A stretch of 64,000 bases of DNA from Massilia sp. Root133 (lineage in GTDB: Bacteria > Pseudomonadota > Gammaproteobacteria > Burkholderiales > Burkholderiaceae_D). The translations under genes were made by a program, and so were the position numbers. The notes beneath the pieces are model-generated. The model worked only from the letters and a program-made list of their open reading frames with translations, made no database searches and was not told the origin of the DNA. This document shows, in pieces, positions 38,600 to 47,153 of this stretch. Within the stretch, counting starts at the first letter, position 1. Each line of letters opens with the position of its first letter. Location of the stretch: assembly GCF_001426525.1 (NCBI RefSeq), contig NZ_LMEW01000012.1, forward strand, positions 595,110 through 659,109, read 5' to 3'.

Positions 38600-39193
38600 A
38601 TGACACACCCTACCTTGAGTATGCTGGACCAGGCCGAGCTGCTTCAACTGGCGAAGAACGCAAGCGACGGCGACGATTCCGCTGCGGCCATCGCGTACCT
38701 GAAGGAGGCCGTGTCGCGCAAGGACGCCACCGGGGCCGCGCATTATCTGCTAGGGGCCGAGTATGCCCAAATTGGCATGTACGAGCGCGCTGTCGGCGAA
38801 ATGGAAAGTGCGCTGGCGCTCGACCCGGCCCTGGCGACTGCGCGCCTGCAGCTCGGTTTGCTGTGGCTGGGCGGCGGCATGGTCGACCGCGCGGAATCTG
38901 TGCTGGCGCCACTTGCCGAGCTGCCGTCCGATGACGCGCACCGCCATTTCGGCGCGGGCCTCATCCTCCTCATCAAGAACCGCTTGGACGACGCTGCGGC
39001 ACGCCTCGAACAAGGCATCGCCCTGAACAGGAGCAATGCACCCCTGAACAACGACATGCGCAAGATCATCGACGAGATCAGCCGCGTGCAAGCCGGCGCG
39101 GCGCCGGTGGTGCACGCCGCGGCCGGGGCGCCGGCGGCAGACGATACCCAGCACATTTTGTTGTCGGCCTACACGGGCAACACGACGCACTAG
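38600..39193 (+). CDS. TPR-containing protein in the flagellar cluster
   Basis: 197 residues with helical tandem repeats of TPR type: AAHYLLGAEYAQIGMYERAV then EMESALALDPALATARLQLG, and a second pair HFGAGLILLIKNRLDDAAAR, LEQGIALNRSNAPLNNDM. No signal peptide or membrane helix. The C-terminus is Ala-rich and probably unstructured. TPR proteins act as chaperones or scaffolds in many type III systems, which is my best guess here. It lies between the sigma remnant and two more unusual genes that separate fliP from fliQ. Confidence 0.78.
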   Translation: MTHPTLSMLDQAELLQLAKNASDGDDSAAAIAYLKEAVSRKDATGAAHYLLGAEYAQIGMYERAVGEMESALALDPALATARLQLGLLWLGGGMVDRAESVLAPLAELPSDDAHRHFGAGLILLIKNRLDDAAARLEQGIALNRSNAPLNNDMRKIIDEISRVQAGAAPVVHAAAGAPAADDTQHILLSAYTGNTTH

Positions 39194-39203
39194 GCGACGG
39201 GAC

Positions 39204-39596
39204 ATGAGCGCAGCCATCGGCACGACCAACGAGCTGGTATCGGTCATTTGCACCACGCTTGGTGGCGCGGCGCCCGCAGCGCCGCGCCGCGCGCAGGCGC
39301 GAGCGAGCGGAGCCAGCAGCTATATGGACAGGCACCTCGCGGCGCTGATCGAAACACGGGTGCAGCAGATCGGGCGCGACGATCCGCAACGTGGGCGCAA
39401 AGCCTTTCGCGTCTTCCTCGAAGCAGTCTTGTTGACGCATTTGGGAGAAGAGTTAATGAACGATCCCCGTTTTTATCAAGTACTCGACGACGTGCAACAT
39501 GTGCTGGAATTAGACGCGTCAAGCGCTCCGCTGGTCAAGCAAGCAGTCGATCAGTTGTTGTCGAAGCAATCCCAAGAGGCGCCTCCGCGGCGCTAA
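39204..39596 (+). CDS. Unknown 130-residue protein in the flagellar cluster
   Basis: No family recognised. The N-terminal 45 residues are Ala/Arg-rich and look flexible; the rest (SYMDRHLAALIETRVQQIGR, KAFRVFLEAVLLTHLGEELM, RFYQVLDDVQHVLELDASSA) is predicted helical with regular hydrophobic spacing. No signal peptide. The start ATG has a GGCGACGGGAC leader and lies 10 nt after the previous stop. The size, helical content and place between two TPR genes would suit a small export chaperone or an exported subunit, but nothing in the sequence proves it. Confidence 0.7.
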   Translation: MSAAIGTTNELVSVICTTLGGAAPAAPRRAQARASGASSYMDRHLAALIETRVQQIGRDDPQRGRKAFRVFLEAVLLTHLGEELMNDPRFYQVLDDVQHVLELDASSAPLVKQAVDQLLSKQSQEAPPRR

Positions 39597-39622
39597 TCAC
39601 ATTTATTCAAACAGGACACTTT

Positions 39623-40771
39623 ATGCAGGCAGACGCAGCAACCCAACAGGACTTGAACGCCCGACTGACACGGGTCGAGGGTTACCTACGGTCCGATCCG
39701 TTCAACATCGAACTGCTGGGCATGGCCATCGATCTCAGCCTTGCCCTCGGCGACGCCGGGCGTGCGGCAGCCCATGCCGCCTCGGCGCGCGAACGCCATC
39801 CGTCCAACCCGTTCGTCGAGTACCGTTACGGCCACACCCTGATTGCGCAAGGCAAGTGGGCCGAAGCGGCGCCATTGTTCGCCGCCCTGCTGGAGGCACA
39901 CCCGCATGTCAACGTAGCGTACAGCCTGGCGGATTGCCAGTTGCGCGAAGGCGAGTACGCCGCTGCGCTGGACACGCTGGCGCCATTTCGGGACGATCCG
40001 TCGTTGCCGCCTGAAGCGATCACGCTGATGTTGCGCGCCATGCATCACCTGGGCGACTTCGAAGGCGCTTCCGTGCTGGTGGAGGCGCACAAAGGCCGAA
40101 TGGGCAACGACGTCGACTTCCTGGCCGCGGCAAGTTTACTGCACCTGGACAATGGCCAAGTTGAGCAGGCGGCAGCCCTGTCGGAGCGTGTGCTTGCGGG
40201 GGGCCAGCGTCCGGTCGAAGCGCTAGTCACGAGCGGAACCATCGCGCTGGCGCGCACGGACACGGACCTGGCGATCGAACGTTTCAACGAGGTCCTTGCC
40301 AACAATCCATCTGAAGGCCGCAGCTGGTCGGGGTTGGGGACGGCCAGTCTGCTGCGGCGCGACCTGCCGGGCGCCCGCGCCCAGCTTGGGCATGCCGTGC
40401 GCTTCATGCCGACCCATATCGGCAGCTGGCACGCGCTGGGCTGGTGCCAGCTGTTCGAGTCCGAGTACGCGGCTGCCGAACAGTCCTTTTCGATCGCGCT
40501 CGAGCTCGACCGCAACTTTTCCGAGAGCCACGGTGCGATGGCTGTCGTAGCCGCCTACAAGGGGGCGCGCGACTCGGCGAAACAGGCCATCGGGCGGGCG
40601 TTACGCCTGGATCCGACGTGCCTGTCGGCCCGCTACGCACAAATGGTGCTCAACGGCCAGACGTCGGATCCCGAGCGATTCAAGGCCATTGCCTATCGTT
40701 TCCTCGCGGGGCGCAAGACCCTGTCGGGCGAAGCGGTCACGGACGTGGTCGAACGGATGCTGAGGCGCTGA
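39623..40771 (+). CDS. Large TPR-repeat protein in the flagellar cluster
   Basis: 382 residues, built almost wholly of TPR-like helix pairs, for example FVEYRYGHTLIAQGKWAEAA, NVAYSLADCQLREGEYAAAL, GSWHALGWCQLFESEYAAAE and ESHGAMAVVAAYKGARDSAK. I count about eight to nine units. No signal peptide or membrane segment. ATG 39623 has an ACAGGACA leader. The stop is followed directly by fliQ (gap of 1 nt), so it belongs to the operon. Possibly a chaperone, sorting or regulatory scaffold. With the two genes before it, it forms a block absent from standard flagellar operons. Confidence 0.8.
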   Translation: MQADAATQQDLNARLTRVEGYLRSDPFNIELLGMAIDLSLALGDAGRAAAHAASARERHPSNPFVEYRYGHTLIAQGKWAEAAPLFAALLEAHPHVNVAYSLADCQLREGEYAAALDTLAPFRDDPSLPPEAITLMLRAMHHLGDFEGASVLVEAHKGRMGNDVDFLAAASLLHLDNGQVEQAAALSERVLAGGQRPVEALVTSGTIALARTDTDLAIERFNEVLANNPSEGRSWSGLGTASLLRRDLPGARAQLGHAVRFMPTHIGSWHALGWCQLFESEYAAAEQSFSIALELDRNFSESHGAMAVVAAYKGARDSAKQAIGRALRLDPTCLSARYAQMVLNGQTSDPERFKAIAYRFLAGRKTLSGEAVTDVVERMLRR

Positions 40772-40772
40772 G

Positions 40773-41039
40773 ATGCGGTCGGATCTCGCGCTCCAACTCC
40801 TGTCGGACTTGTTGTGGAATGCCCTGCTGATCTCGGCGCCCCTGCTGGCGGTGACGCTCGTGATCGGCCTCGTGGTCAGCGTGCTGCAGGTCGTCACGCA
40901 GATCCAGGAGGCGTCGCTCACGTTCATCCCCAAGATCGTCGGCGCGGTCATCGTGCTGGTCGTTTGCGGGTCGTGGATGCTCAAGCGCCTGGTCGGTTTT
41001 TCGGCGAACGTCATCGCCAACATTCCTTCGTATTTCTGA
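40773..41039 (+). CDS. fliQ: Export-gate protein FliQ
   Basis: 88 residues, two transmembrane helices (LLWNALLISAPLLAVTLVIG and IVGAVIVLVVCGSWMLKRLV). The conserved linker LVVSVLQVVTQIQEASLTFI is intact. Four FliQ copies join the FliP-FliR export gate. The start lies 1 nt after the TPR gene stop. Confidence 0.95.
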   Translation: MRSDLALQLLSDLLWNALLISAPLLAVTLVIGLVVSVLQVVTQIQEASLTFIPKIVGAVIVLVVCGSWMLKRLVGFSANVIANIPSYF

Positions 41040-41048
41040 GGGCGTTCG

Positions 41049-41813
41049 ATGTCGATCGAAATCGATCCCGCCTGGATGATGACGGTCTTCCTGGTGTCGT
41101 TGCGGGTCGGCGTACTGCTGCTGATGTCGCCGATCTTCACCGCCATCGACGGTCTCGTGACGGTGCGCGTCCTGCTGACGCTCGTGCTCAGCGGGATGCT
41201 CGTCTCCGCCATGCCGTTGCCGGCCGCGCCGGTAACACTGTCGATCGGCCCGGTGATCGTCGCGGCGCTGCAGGAAGCGGCCGTCGGGGTCACGCTGGCG
41301 TTCGGCGTCATGGCCGCGTTCGGGGCATTTTCGATGGCCGGCGAAATCCTCGACATCCAGAGCGGCTTCGGCCTGGCGAGCGTCTACGACCCGGTCACGC
41401 GCGGCGGGGCGCCCATGTTCGCGACCATGCTGAACATGCTGGGCGTGGTCGTGTTCTTCAGCATGGACGCGCACCACGCATTCATGCGCGGGATTGCGTT
41501 TTCGCTGCAGCACGCCGCGCCGGGCGCCGGCTTTGCCGCATTCCAGCCGGACGCCGTCGTGCGGATGTTCGGCCTGATGTTTTCCCTCGGCGTCGCGCTG
41601 ATCATTCCTGTGATGCTGTGCCTGCTGCTGGTGGAAATCGGACTCGCCGTCGTATCCCGGGTACTGCCGCAGATGAACGTGTTCGTCGTGCTGGTCCCCG
41701 TCAAGCTGGCGGCGGGCGTCATCCTGTTCGCGCTGACGGTGCCGTTGCTGGGTTCCCCCATGGGCAGGGTGTATGCGGCCATTTTTCAATTCTGGGAACA
41801 GGTGCTGACGTAA
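41049..41813 (+). CDS. fliR: Export-gate protein FliR
   Basis: 254 residues with about six hydrophobic helices. Conserved FliR blocks are LRVGVLLLMSPIFTAIDGLV, EAAVGVTLAFGVMAAFGAFS, AGEILDIQSGFGLASVYDPV and QMNVFVVLVPVKLAAGVIL. One FliR closes the FliP5 ring of the export channel. The stop is immediately followed by the flhB ATG. Confidence 0.95.
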   Translation: MSIEIDPAWMMTVFLVSLRVGVLLLMSPIFTAIDGLVTVRVLLTLVLSGMLVSAMPLPAAPVTLSIGPVIVAALQEAAVGVTLAFGVMAAFGAFSMAGEILDIQSGFGLASVYDPVTRGGAPMFATMLNMLGVVVFFSMDAHHAFMRGIAFSLQHAAPGAGFAAFQPDAVVRMFGLMFSLGVALIIPVMLCLLLVEIGLAVVSRVLPQMNVFVVLVPVKLAAGVILFALTVPLLGSPMGRVYAAIFQFWEQVLT

Positions 41814-42899
41814 ATGGCAGAACGTGATTCGGATCTCTCGGAAGACGCGACTCCCTACAGGCTGGAGAAGGCGCGCAAGGAGGGATCGGTGGCCAAGAGC
41901 AATGACTTCATCGCGATGGCGATGATGGCCGCGCTGGTGGTGTCGCTCTACGCAACCGGATGGGACGGTCTGCGCCGGCTGCTGCGCATGCAACAGCGGA
42001 TTCTCAGCCAGGGTGCCGCGCGCCCGATGAGCGTGGACGCCACCGCCGCCTGGATGGGCGAGCTGGCCATCGGGATGCTGGGCCTGCTTGGGCCTTTTCT
42101 GCTGGCGCTGGTCGTGACCGCGGTGCTCCTCAACCTGATGCAGACGGGCCCCGTCTTCAGTTTTCATCCGCTCAAGCCGGACCTGACCCGGCTCAATCCG
42201 ATGAACGGCGTCAAGCGCGTGTTTTCCATGCGGACCGTGTTCGACACCGTCAAGAGCGTGATCAAGCTGGCGGTGCTGGGGGCGCTGTTGTACGTGCTGA
42301 TCAAGGACGCGATTCCCGGCCTGATCGGCCTGTCCGGTGCGGAACCGCGGCGCTATCTGGCCGTGCTGCTGGCCCTGGCGGCCGGCATGCTGGTCAAGAT
42401 CGTGCTGGCGCTGTTCGTGATCGGCACCCTGGATCTGATGTTCGCGCGCTGGGAATACGCCAAGAAGATGCGCATGAGTAAGCGCGACGTCAAGGACGAG
42501 GCCAAGAACCGCGACGGCGATCCGCGCATCCGCGCGCGCATCCGCGAACTTCGCAAGGAAATGCTCAAGCGCAGCAAGTCGATGGCAAACGTGCCGAAGG
42601 CCGACGTGCTCATCACGAATCCGACCCGTATCGCCATCGCGCTCACGTATGACCATGGCAAGTCGGCTGCGCCGCTGGTGGTCGCGAAGGGCGCGGGCGA
42701 CATCGCGCGCAAGATGCGCGAAACCGCGCAGCGCCATCAGATTCCGATCGTGCAGAACCGGCCGCTGGCGCGAGCCTTGTTCCGGGAAGTCGACTACGAA
42801 GGCTATGTACCGGAAAAGTGGTATCCGCAGGTCGCAAAGATCATGGTGTGGGTGTATTCAATGCGCGAAGCGAAACGCGCTGGACGAAAGGCAAGCTGA
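41814..42899 (+). CDS. flhB: Export switch protein FlhB with NPTR in place of NPTH
   Basis: 361 residues, normal length. N-terminal signature DATPYRLEKARKEGSVAKSN, four membrane helices between residues about 30 and 210, then the cytoplasmic linker (KMRMSKRDVKDEAKNRDGDP) and the C-terminal FlhB domain. The self-cleavage motif, NPTH in most flagellar and injectisome homologues, reads N269-P270-T271-R272 here. Asn and Pro, the cleavage pair, are kept; the histidine that aids cleavage is replaced by arginine. The protein switches export from rod/hook to filament substrates in motile flagella; a slower or altered switch is possible here. Stop overlaps flhA. Confidence 0.95.
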   Translation: MAERDSDLSEDATPYRLEKARKEGSVAKSNDFIAMAMMAALVVSLYATGWDGLRRLLRMQQRILSQGAARPMSVDATAAWMGELAIGMLGLLGPFLLALVVTAVLLNLMQTGPVFSFHPLKPDLTRLNPMNGVKRVFSMRTVFDTVKSVIKLAVLGALLYVLIKDAIPGLIGLSGAEPRRYLAVLLALAAGMLVKIVLALFVIGTLDLMFARWEYAKKMRMSKRDVKDEAKNRDGDPRIRARIRELRKEMLKRSKSMANVPKADVLITNPTRIAIALTYDHGKSAAPLVVAKGAGDIARKMRETAQRHQIPIVQNRPLARALFREVDYEGYVPEKWYPQVAKIMVWVYSMREAKRAGRKAS

Positions 42900-44953
42900 T
42901 GTTACGTCGTATGTTTTCCAATAATTCGGACCTGGTGATGGTGATGCTCGTGGTGGGCATCCTGACCGTATTGTTCGTTCCCATCCCGTCCGGCCTGCTG
43001 GACTTTCTCATCCTGGTGAACGTCAGCTTTGCGATGCTGATCCTGCTGCTGACCTTCTATATGGGCAGGCCGGTCGAGTTCTCGACCTTTCCCTCTCTGT
43101 TGCTGATCGCCACGCTGTTCCGGCTGTCGTTGAACGTCGCGGCCACCCGACTGATCCTGACGGACGCGAATGCGGGCCGCGTGATCGGGGCGATCGGTTC
43201 CTACGTCATCGGCGGGAATTACGTCATCGGGATGATCGTGTTCCTGATCCTCGTCGTGGTGCAATACGTCGTCGTCACGAACGGCGCACAACGCGTCTCC
43301 GAGGTTGCCGCGCGCTTCACGCTGGACAGCATGCCGGGGCAGCAAATGAGCATCGATGCCGATCTCAACATGGGATTCATCGACCAGGAGGAAGCCAAGC
43401 GCCGCCGCAAGACGCTGGAAAAGGAGACCGGCTTTTATGGCGCGATGGACGGGGCCAGCAAGTTCGTCAAGGGCGATGCCATTGCCGGCATCGTCATCCT
43501 GCTGATCAACATCGTCGGCGGCCTGGTGATCGGCGTGATGCAGATGGGGATGCGGTGGGACGAGGCGCTTCACACGTTCACCTTGCTGACGGTGGGCGAC
43601 GGCATCGTCACCCAGGTGCCGGCACTGGTCATTGCCGTCGGCACGGGTATCATCGTCACCCGCTCGGCATCCGACAGCAACCTGAGCGCGGAAGTGTTGC
43701 GTCAGATGACGACATTTCCGAAGACGATGTTCATCGTGGCGGCGGCATTGTTCGCCATGCTGTTCCTCCCAGGCATTCCGTCATTGCCGGTTCTTGCGAT
43801 CATCGGCGTACTGTCGGGTGCCGGTTACTTGGTACGGCGCAAGGCCAGTGGCGACGAGCCGGTACCTGCCGCTGCCGATTTCGGCAAGGATGTCGCTCCG
43901 GCCGCCGTCGGCGAGTCCAACCCGTACGACATGCTGAAGGTCGAGCCTGTCGAAATCCTGGTGGGAGCGAACCTTGCACCCTTGGTCAGCGGCGACGAAA
44001 CGATTTTCATGGAACGGATCAGCGCCATCCGCAAGCAGTACGCGCTCGAATCGGGCATGGTCCTGCCGCGCGTCCGTTTCCGCGCCGCCCAGGCACTTGG
44101 CGCGAATGCGTACGAGCTGAACGTGTTCGGTGTGCTGGCGGGCCGCGGAGAGATCATGTCCGACCGTATCCTGGCCATTCACGCCGGCGGCGAGCCGCGT
44201 CCGCTCAAGGGCATCGAGACCAAGGAGCCGACTTATGGCTTGCCGGCAGTTTGGATCGAGGAGTCGGAGCGGGAACTGGCGCGCGCGTCGCGGTACACGC
44301 TCGTGGATGCGGTCACGGTGTTCATCACGCACCTCAGCGAAGTGCTCAAGCAACAATCGGCCATGCTGCTGACCCGGACGGAAACCGACCGCCTGTTGCA
44401 GCGGATTCGCGATCAGCAGCCTGGACTGGTCGAGGAGCTCGTTCCGACCATCGTCTCCATCAGCGACATCCAGAAGATTTTGCAGAACCTGTTACGTGAA
44501 AAAGTGTCGATCCGGAATCTCGAATTGATCCTGGAAACGCTCGCCGACGTCGGCAGGAACAGCAAGGATCTGGGATACCTGACCGAGGTCATCAGGCAGA
44601 AGCTGGGGGCGGCGATCTGCCAGTCGCTGCTGGGAGACCTGCCTGCACTTCATGTGTTGACGCTCGATCCGGATATCGAACAAAACCTGACGCAGAGCCT
44701 GCGCGAGGCGGAGTCGGGGGCTGCGCTCGTCGTCGAGCCCCGTCTCGCCGAGCAACTGCTGAACCGGCTGGCGACACACGCCGAGCGTATGATGAAAAGT
44801 AATATGCTACCGGTCCTCCTTTGTTCGCCGGACCTGCGACGTCATCTGCGCCTGCTATGCGAGCGCGTTATCCCCCATATGCGGATCATTTCGATGGCCG
44901 AGGTTCCGAATTCGATCAGCCTGAGAGCGTACGCGACGGTGAGCATGGTTTGA
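42899..44953 (+). CDS. flhA: Export-gate protein FlhA
   Basis: 684 residues, typical. N-terminal half has about eight membrane helices and the FHIPEP-family hallmark DSMPGQQMSIDADLNMGFID then EEAKRRRKTLEKETGFYGAM and DGASKFVKGDAIAGIVI. The C-terminal cytoplasmic domain (LGANAYELNVFGVLAGRGEI, EPTYGLPAVWIEESERELAR) binds chaperones and couples export to the proton gradient. ATG 42899 overlaps the flhB stop (TGATG). It is the last gene of the cluster; no terminator-like hairpin with a T-run is obvious after it. No FlhF, FlhG, FliC, FliD, FlgK, FlgL, MotA or MotB gene is found around it. Confidence 0.96.
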   Translation: MLRRMFSNNSDLVMVMLVVGILTVLFVPIPSGLLDFLILVNVSFAMLILLLTFYMGRPVEFSTFPSLLLIATLFRLSLNVAATRLILTDANAGRVIGAIGSYVIGGNYVIGMIVFLILVVVQYVVVTNGAQRVSEVAARFTLDSMPGQQMSIDADLNMGFIDQEEAKRRRKTLEKETGFYGAMDGASKFVKGDAIAGIVILLINIVGGLVIGVMQMGMRWDEALHTFTLLTVGDGIVTQVPALVIAVGTGIIVTRSASDSNLSAEVLRQMTTFPKTMFIVAAALFAMLFLPGIPSLPVLAIIGVLSGAGYLVRRKASGDEPVPAAADFGKDVAPAAVGESNPYDMLKVEPVEILVGANLAPLVSGDETIFMERISAIRKQYALESGMVLPRVRFRAAQALGANAYELNVFGVLAGRGEIMSDRILAIHAGGEPRPLKGIETKEPTYGLPAVWIEESERELARASRYTLVDAVTVFITHLSEVLKQQSAMLLTRTETDRLLQRIRDQQPGLVEELVPTIVSISDIQKILQNLLREKVSIRNLELILETLADVGRNSKDLGYLTEVIRQKLGAAICQSLLGDLPALHVLTLDPDIEQNLTQSLREAESGAALVVEPRLAEQLLNRLATHAERMMKSNMLPVLLCSPDLRRHLRLLCERVIPHMRIISMAEVPNSISLRAYATVSMV

Positions 44954-45344
44954 TTAGGGCCGCCGTTGACTTGGACAGCGAGGTCCCAGTTCCTTGCAAA
45001 GTGCTGCTGGGGCGCGTATGCATTTGCGGTGAACGATACTTAGCCGTTCGGTCGGGTGGACAAGGTTGCCAGACGCGGCATCGGCGCGACCTCGAGGTAT
45101 CGCCGTTCCAATTGATTGAACGCTCGCGGCTTTGCAGCAGGCGTTCGGCCCAAGGCAACCTTGGCCGACCGATAGCCGCCAGCATGCAATAGCGCGAACA
45201 TCTGAAACACCTCGCACGCTCGTGCCGTGAATATTATGGGGATTCGCCGTAACGCGACGCGAATCATGCGGGTTACGCTCGTTGGAGAGGCGCTGCAAGT
45301 CAGTCTTTCCATCGAGGTTCCACCTGAGGGCTGTCTTCTCTTTT
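44954..45344. other. Non-coding stretch after flhA
   Basis: About 390 nt with no gene I can support. A minus-strand reading frame over 45040-45190 (GGYRSAKVALGRTPAAKPRA, NQLERRYLEVAPMPRL) has codon use that could be coding and may be a leftover fragment, but I recognise no family and it has no start signal. Confidence 0.4.
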
Positions 45345-46175
45345 CGTAGCAAGTCCTTTCTGGCTCCAGCCATGTCCCGGCAATGGTTGCGCCCGTACGG
45401 GCGAACGCCGTCCGCCGAGCCACGGCGTAACGGGGGGCGTTTTACGCCGCGCGTGCTGCCCCTGGGCGCGCGCGGCGGGAATCCTGTTCGGCACGAATGC
45501 CTGGGGTCTTAAAAATGTGCATTTGATTCGGGGCTAAATTTCTTCGGCCTACCGAATCCCCGTTTGACCGGGTCCACGCTGCGCGAGGCAACGTGGTGAA
45601 CGGTACACAGACCGTTCGGTGGATAGTTTCGTACGTGGGTCGCCGCCGTTATCCATGGCCCCTCCCACCAGGGCTCCGACGACTGCATAGCAAGGACGAC
45701 GAGGCCGGGTCTCTGGGACCGCAGCTCAGGTCGCACCGCATGAGCGATGACGCGCTACGCATTGACTCACGTTTCCTCTAGGGATAGCAAAAATCACCGC
45801 CGGTCTGGCCGGCAGGCGGCAGGGTCTGGCCCCGCCTCGCAAGATGGCTGCGTCGGTCTGGCCGCGCAGCCGCTGTTCCCAACCCGGACCCCGGGGGGAG
45901 TTCAGCACAGGATCGTCGCATCGAACGATGCCACGGAACGTCGTCCAGTCTGGCCGGAACGACGAGGCATACCACGACTGCGGCATGCGGATACAGGCAC
46001 GACAAAGGCGAACTGTCGCACCAGGGACGGAGCGGATCGGGCCCGCTTTCGCCACCACCAGCGCCGCACCAGGGCGGCCGAATACTCAACATAGATGCGG
46101 GTATCGACCGCAACGCCACGACTTCCGGTCCAAGGACCGCGGGCAGGTGGAGCCCAGTGAGACACGTAAAGAATA
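45345..46175. repeat. Hairpin-rich repeat element, copy A
   Basis: Diverged copy of the element at 47866-48690. Shared landmarks in order: CGTCCGCCGAGCCACGGCG, the 17-mer GTCTTAAAAATGTGCAT (45507-45523), four small hairpins, and GCGTCrGTCTGGCyGCG. Hairpins here: GAACGGT/ACCGTTC at 45598-45617, GGCCCCT/AGGGCTC at 45657-45676, GGTC/GACC at 45708-45720 and CACCGC/GCGATG at 45734-45749. The hairpins sit in the same order and have similar loop sizes as in copy B, with paired base changes in two stems. No known RNA family or mobile element is recognised. Confidence 0.7.
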
Positions 46176-46677
46176 GGCGCGCGTCGCCGCCGCGTCAAGT
46201 GCACGAGCTCACGCGAATCGTTGCGTTTTATCGCGTTTTTATGTTTCCCCCCGCGATTTCCGGCTGATTTTCACTCTGAGCCAGAAGCTCAGGATTGGCC
46301 TCTGATTTCGGCGCCAAGTTTATGGTCGACGCCGCAGGCATCGCGATTGAACGCCCGTTCATTTCAAATTGAACCCGGGATGAACTCAAAGTGCATCAGG
46401 CAGCGCTGGCGCGCGCGAAACTGGTAGTTCGGACCTGACGATTGAATCGCAGTTCAATCGCAGTTCATTCGTCGAGAAGCGCTCCAGCAGAGAAATGATC
46501 TCGGGTTCAACTCGGGTTCAGTTCAGCTATCGCAACAATTGCGAGTACCGACAGATGCCATGGCCAGCCGCGAACGAAAGCGCCGCGTTGGCTTCGTTTT
46601 CAACGGAATAAACACACCACCTGAGCCGATCGCGCGCGCCGTCGGGCGACAGTTTTTGGTGAGATCGGGGTGACACT
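46176..46677. other. Spacer with a cluster of TTGAA/TTCAA inverted repeats
   Basis: No gene seen. Between 46340 and 46530 the sequence is studded with TTGAA and TTCAA words. Two form inverted repeats with 6-nt spacing: TTGAA-N6-TTCAT at 46347-46362 and TTGAA-N6-TTCAA at 46442-46457. A TTCAA-A-TTGAA palindrome is at 46463-46473 counting from the neighbouring run near 46363-46373, and direct GGGTTCA repeats lie near 46500-46520. These could be operator sites for the minus-strand gene family beside them. Confidence 0.4.
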
Positions 46678-47152
46678 TCAGCCCGGGCCGAGGCCGTCAT
46701 ACGGTCCTCTTTCGACAGGCGCGTGGAGGTTCGGAGCGATCGCTTTGTGTCCCGTGAACTCGCTGGCGATGACCCTTTCCGGCAACAGGAACACGACGGC
46801 CGGCAACAGTACGACCGCCGTCTCGCCTCTGATGTACTCCTGGAGCACCTCGGTTTCTGACGTCTGGGGCAAGTCGACGTCCGCGGACGGGCCTTCATGG
46901 CCAAGAGGCGTCAGCAATACGCGGAAGGGGGAGGGCGGTCCGGCAGCGGGAGAACTACTAACGGCGGGCCATGCTTTTGCCAGGAGCCTCGCTATGTCAC
47001 GCAACCGGAACTGGTCGGTTCGACGCACCGGCCCTTCATCCGCGACTCGTGCGATGTCGGGATACAGTGTTTCGATCGTCTAACGCAAGCGCTGCGCAGT
47101 TGTCCGCATAACCAGCGCGCCGGCCGCGACCTGGGTGTCGAGAACATCTAGT
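46678..47152 (-). pseudogene. Broken paralogue of the DUF5677-like gene at 49196-49990
   Basis: Minus-strand translation aligns with the intact neighbour over about 150 residues: for example TDQFRLRDIARLLAK against ADLFRCSSIVEFLAR, VVLLPAVVFLLPERVIASEF against FVVALPAIVFMFTALAISRE, and GHKAIAP against HIGIAP. Upstream of 47028 the match continues (DVLDTQVAAGALVM against DVLAMAGSLVP) but contains an in-frame TAG at 47082-47080. The N-terminal ~110 residues are absent; the homology stops at 47152 where the glycoside-hydrolase fragment begins. It is a dead copy carried by the duplicated block. Confidence 0.8.
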
Positions 47153-47153
47153 A

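Noticed and set aside
40737..42737. A 666-codon minus-strand frame opposite fliQ-fliR-flhB.
   Set aside because: Extremely Arg/His/Asp/Gln-rich with no domain; fully explained as the shadow of the flagellar genes.
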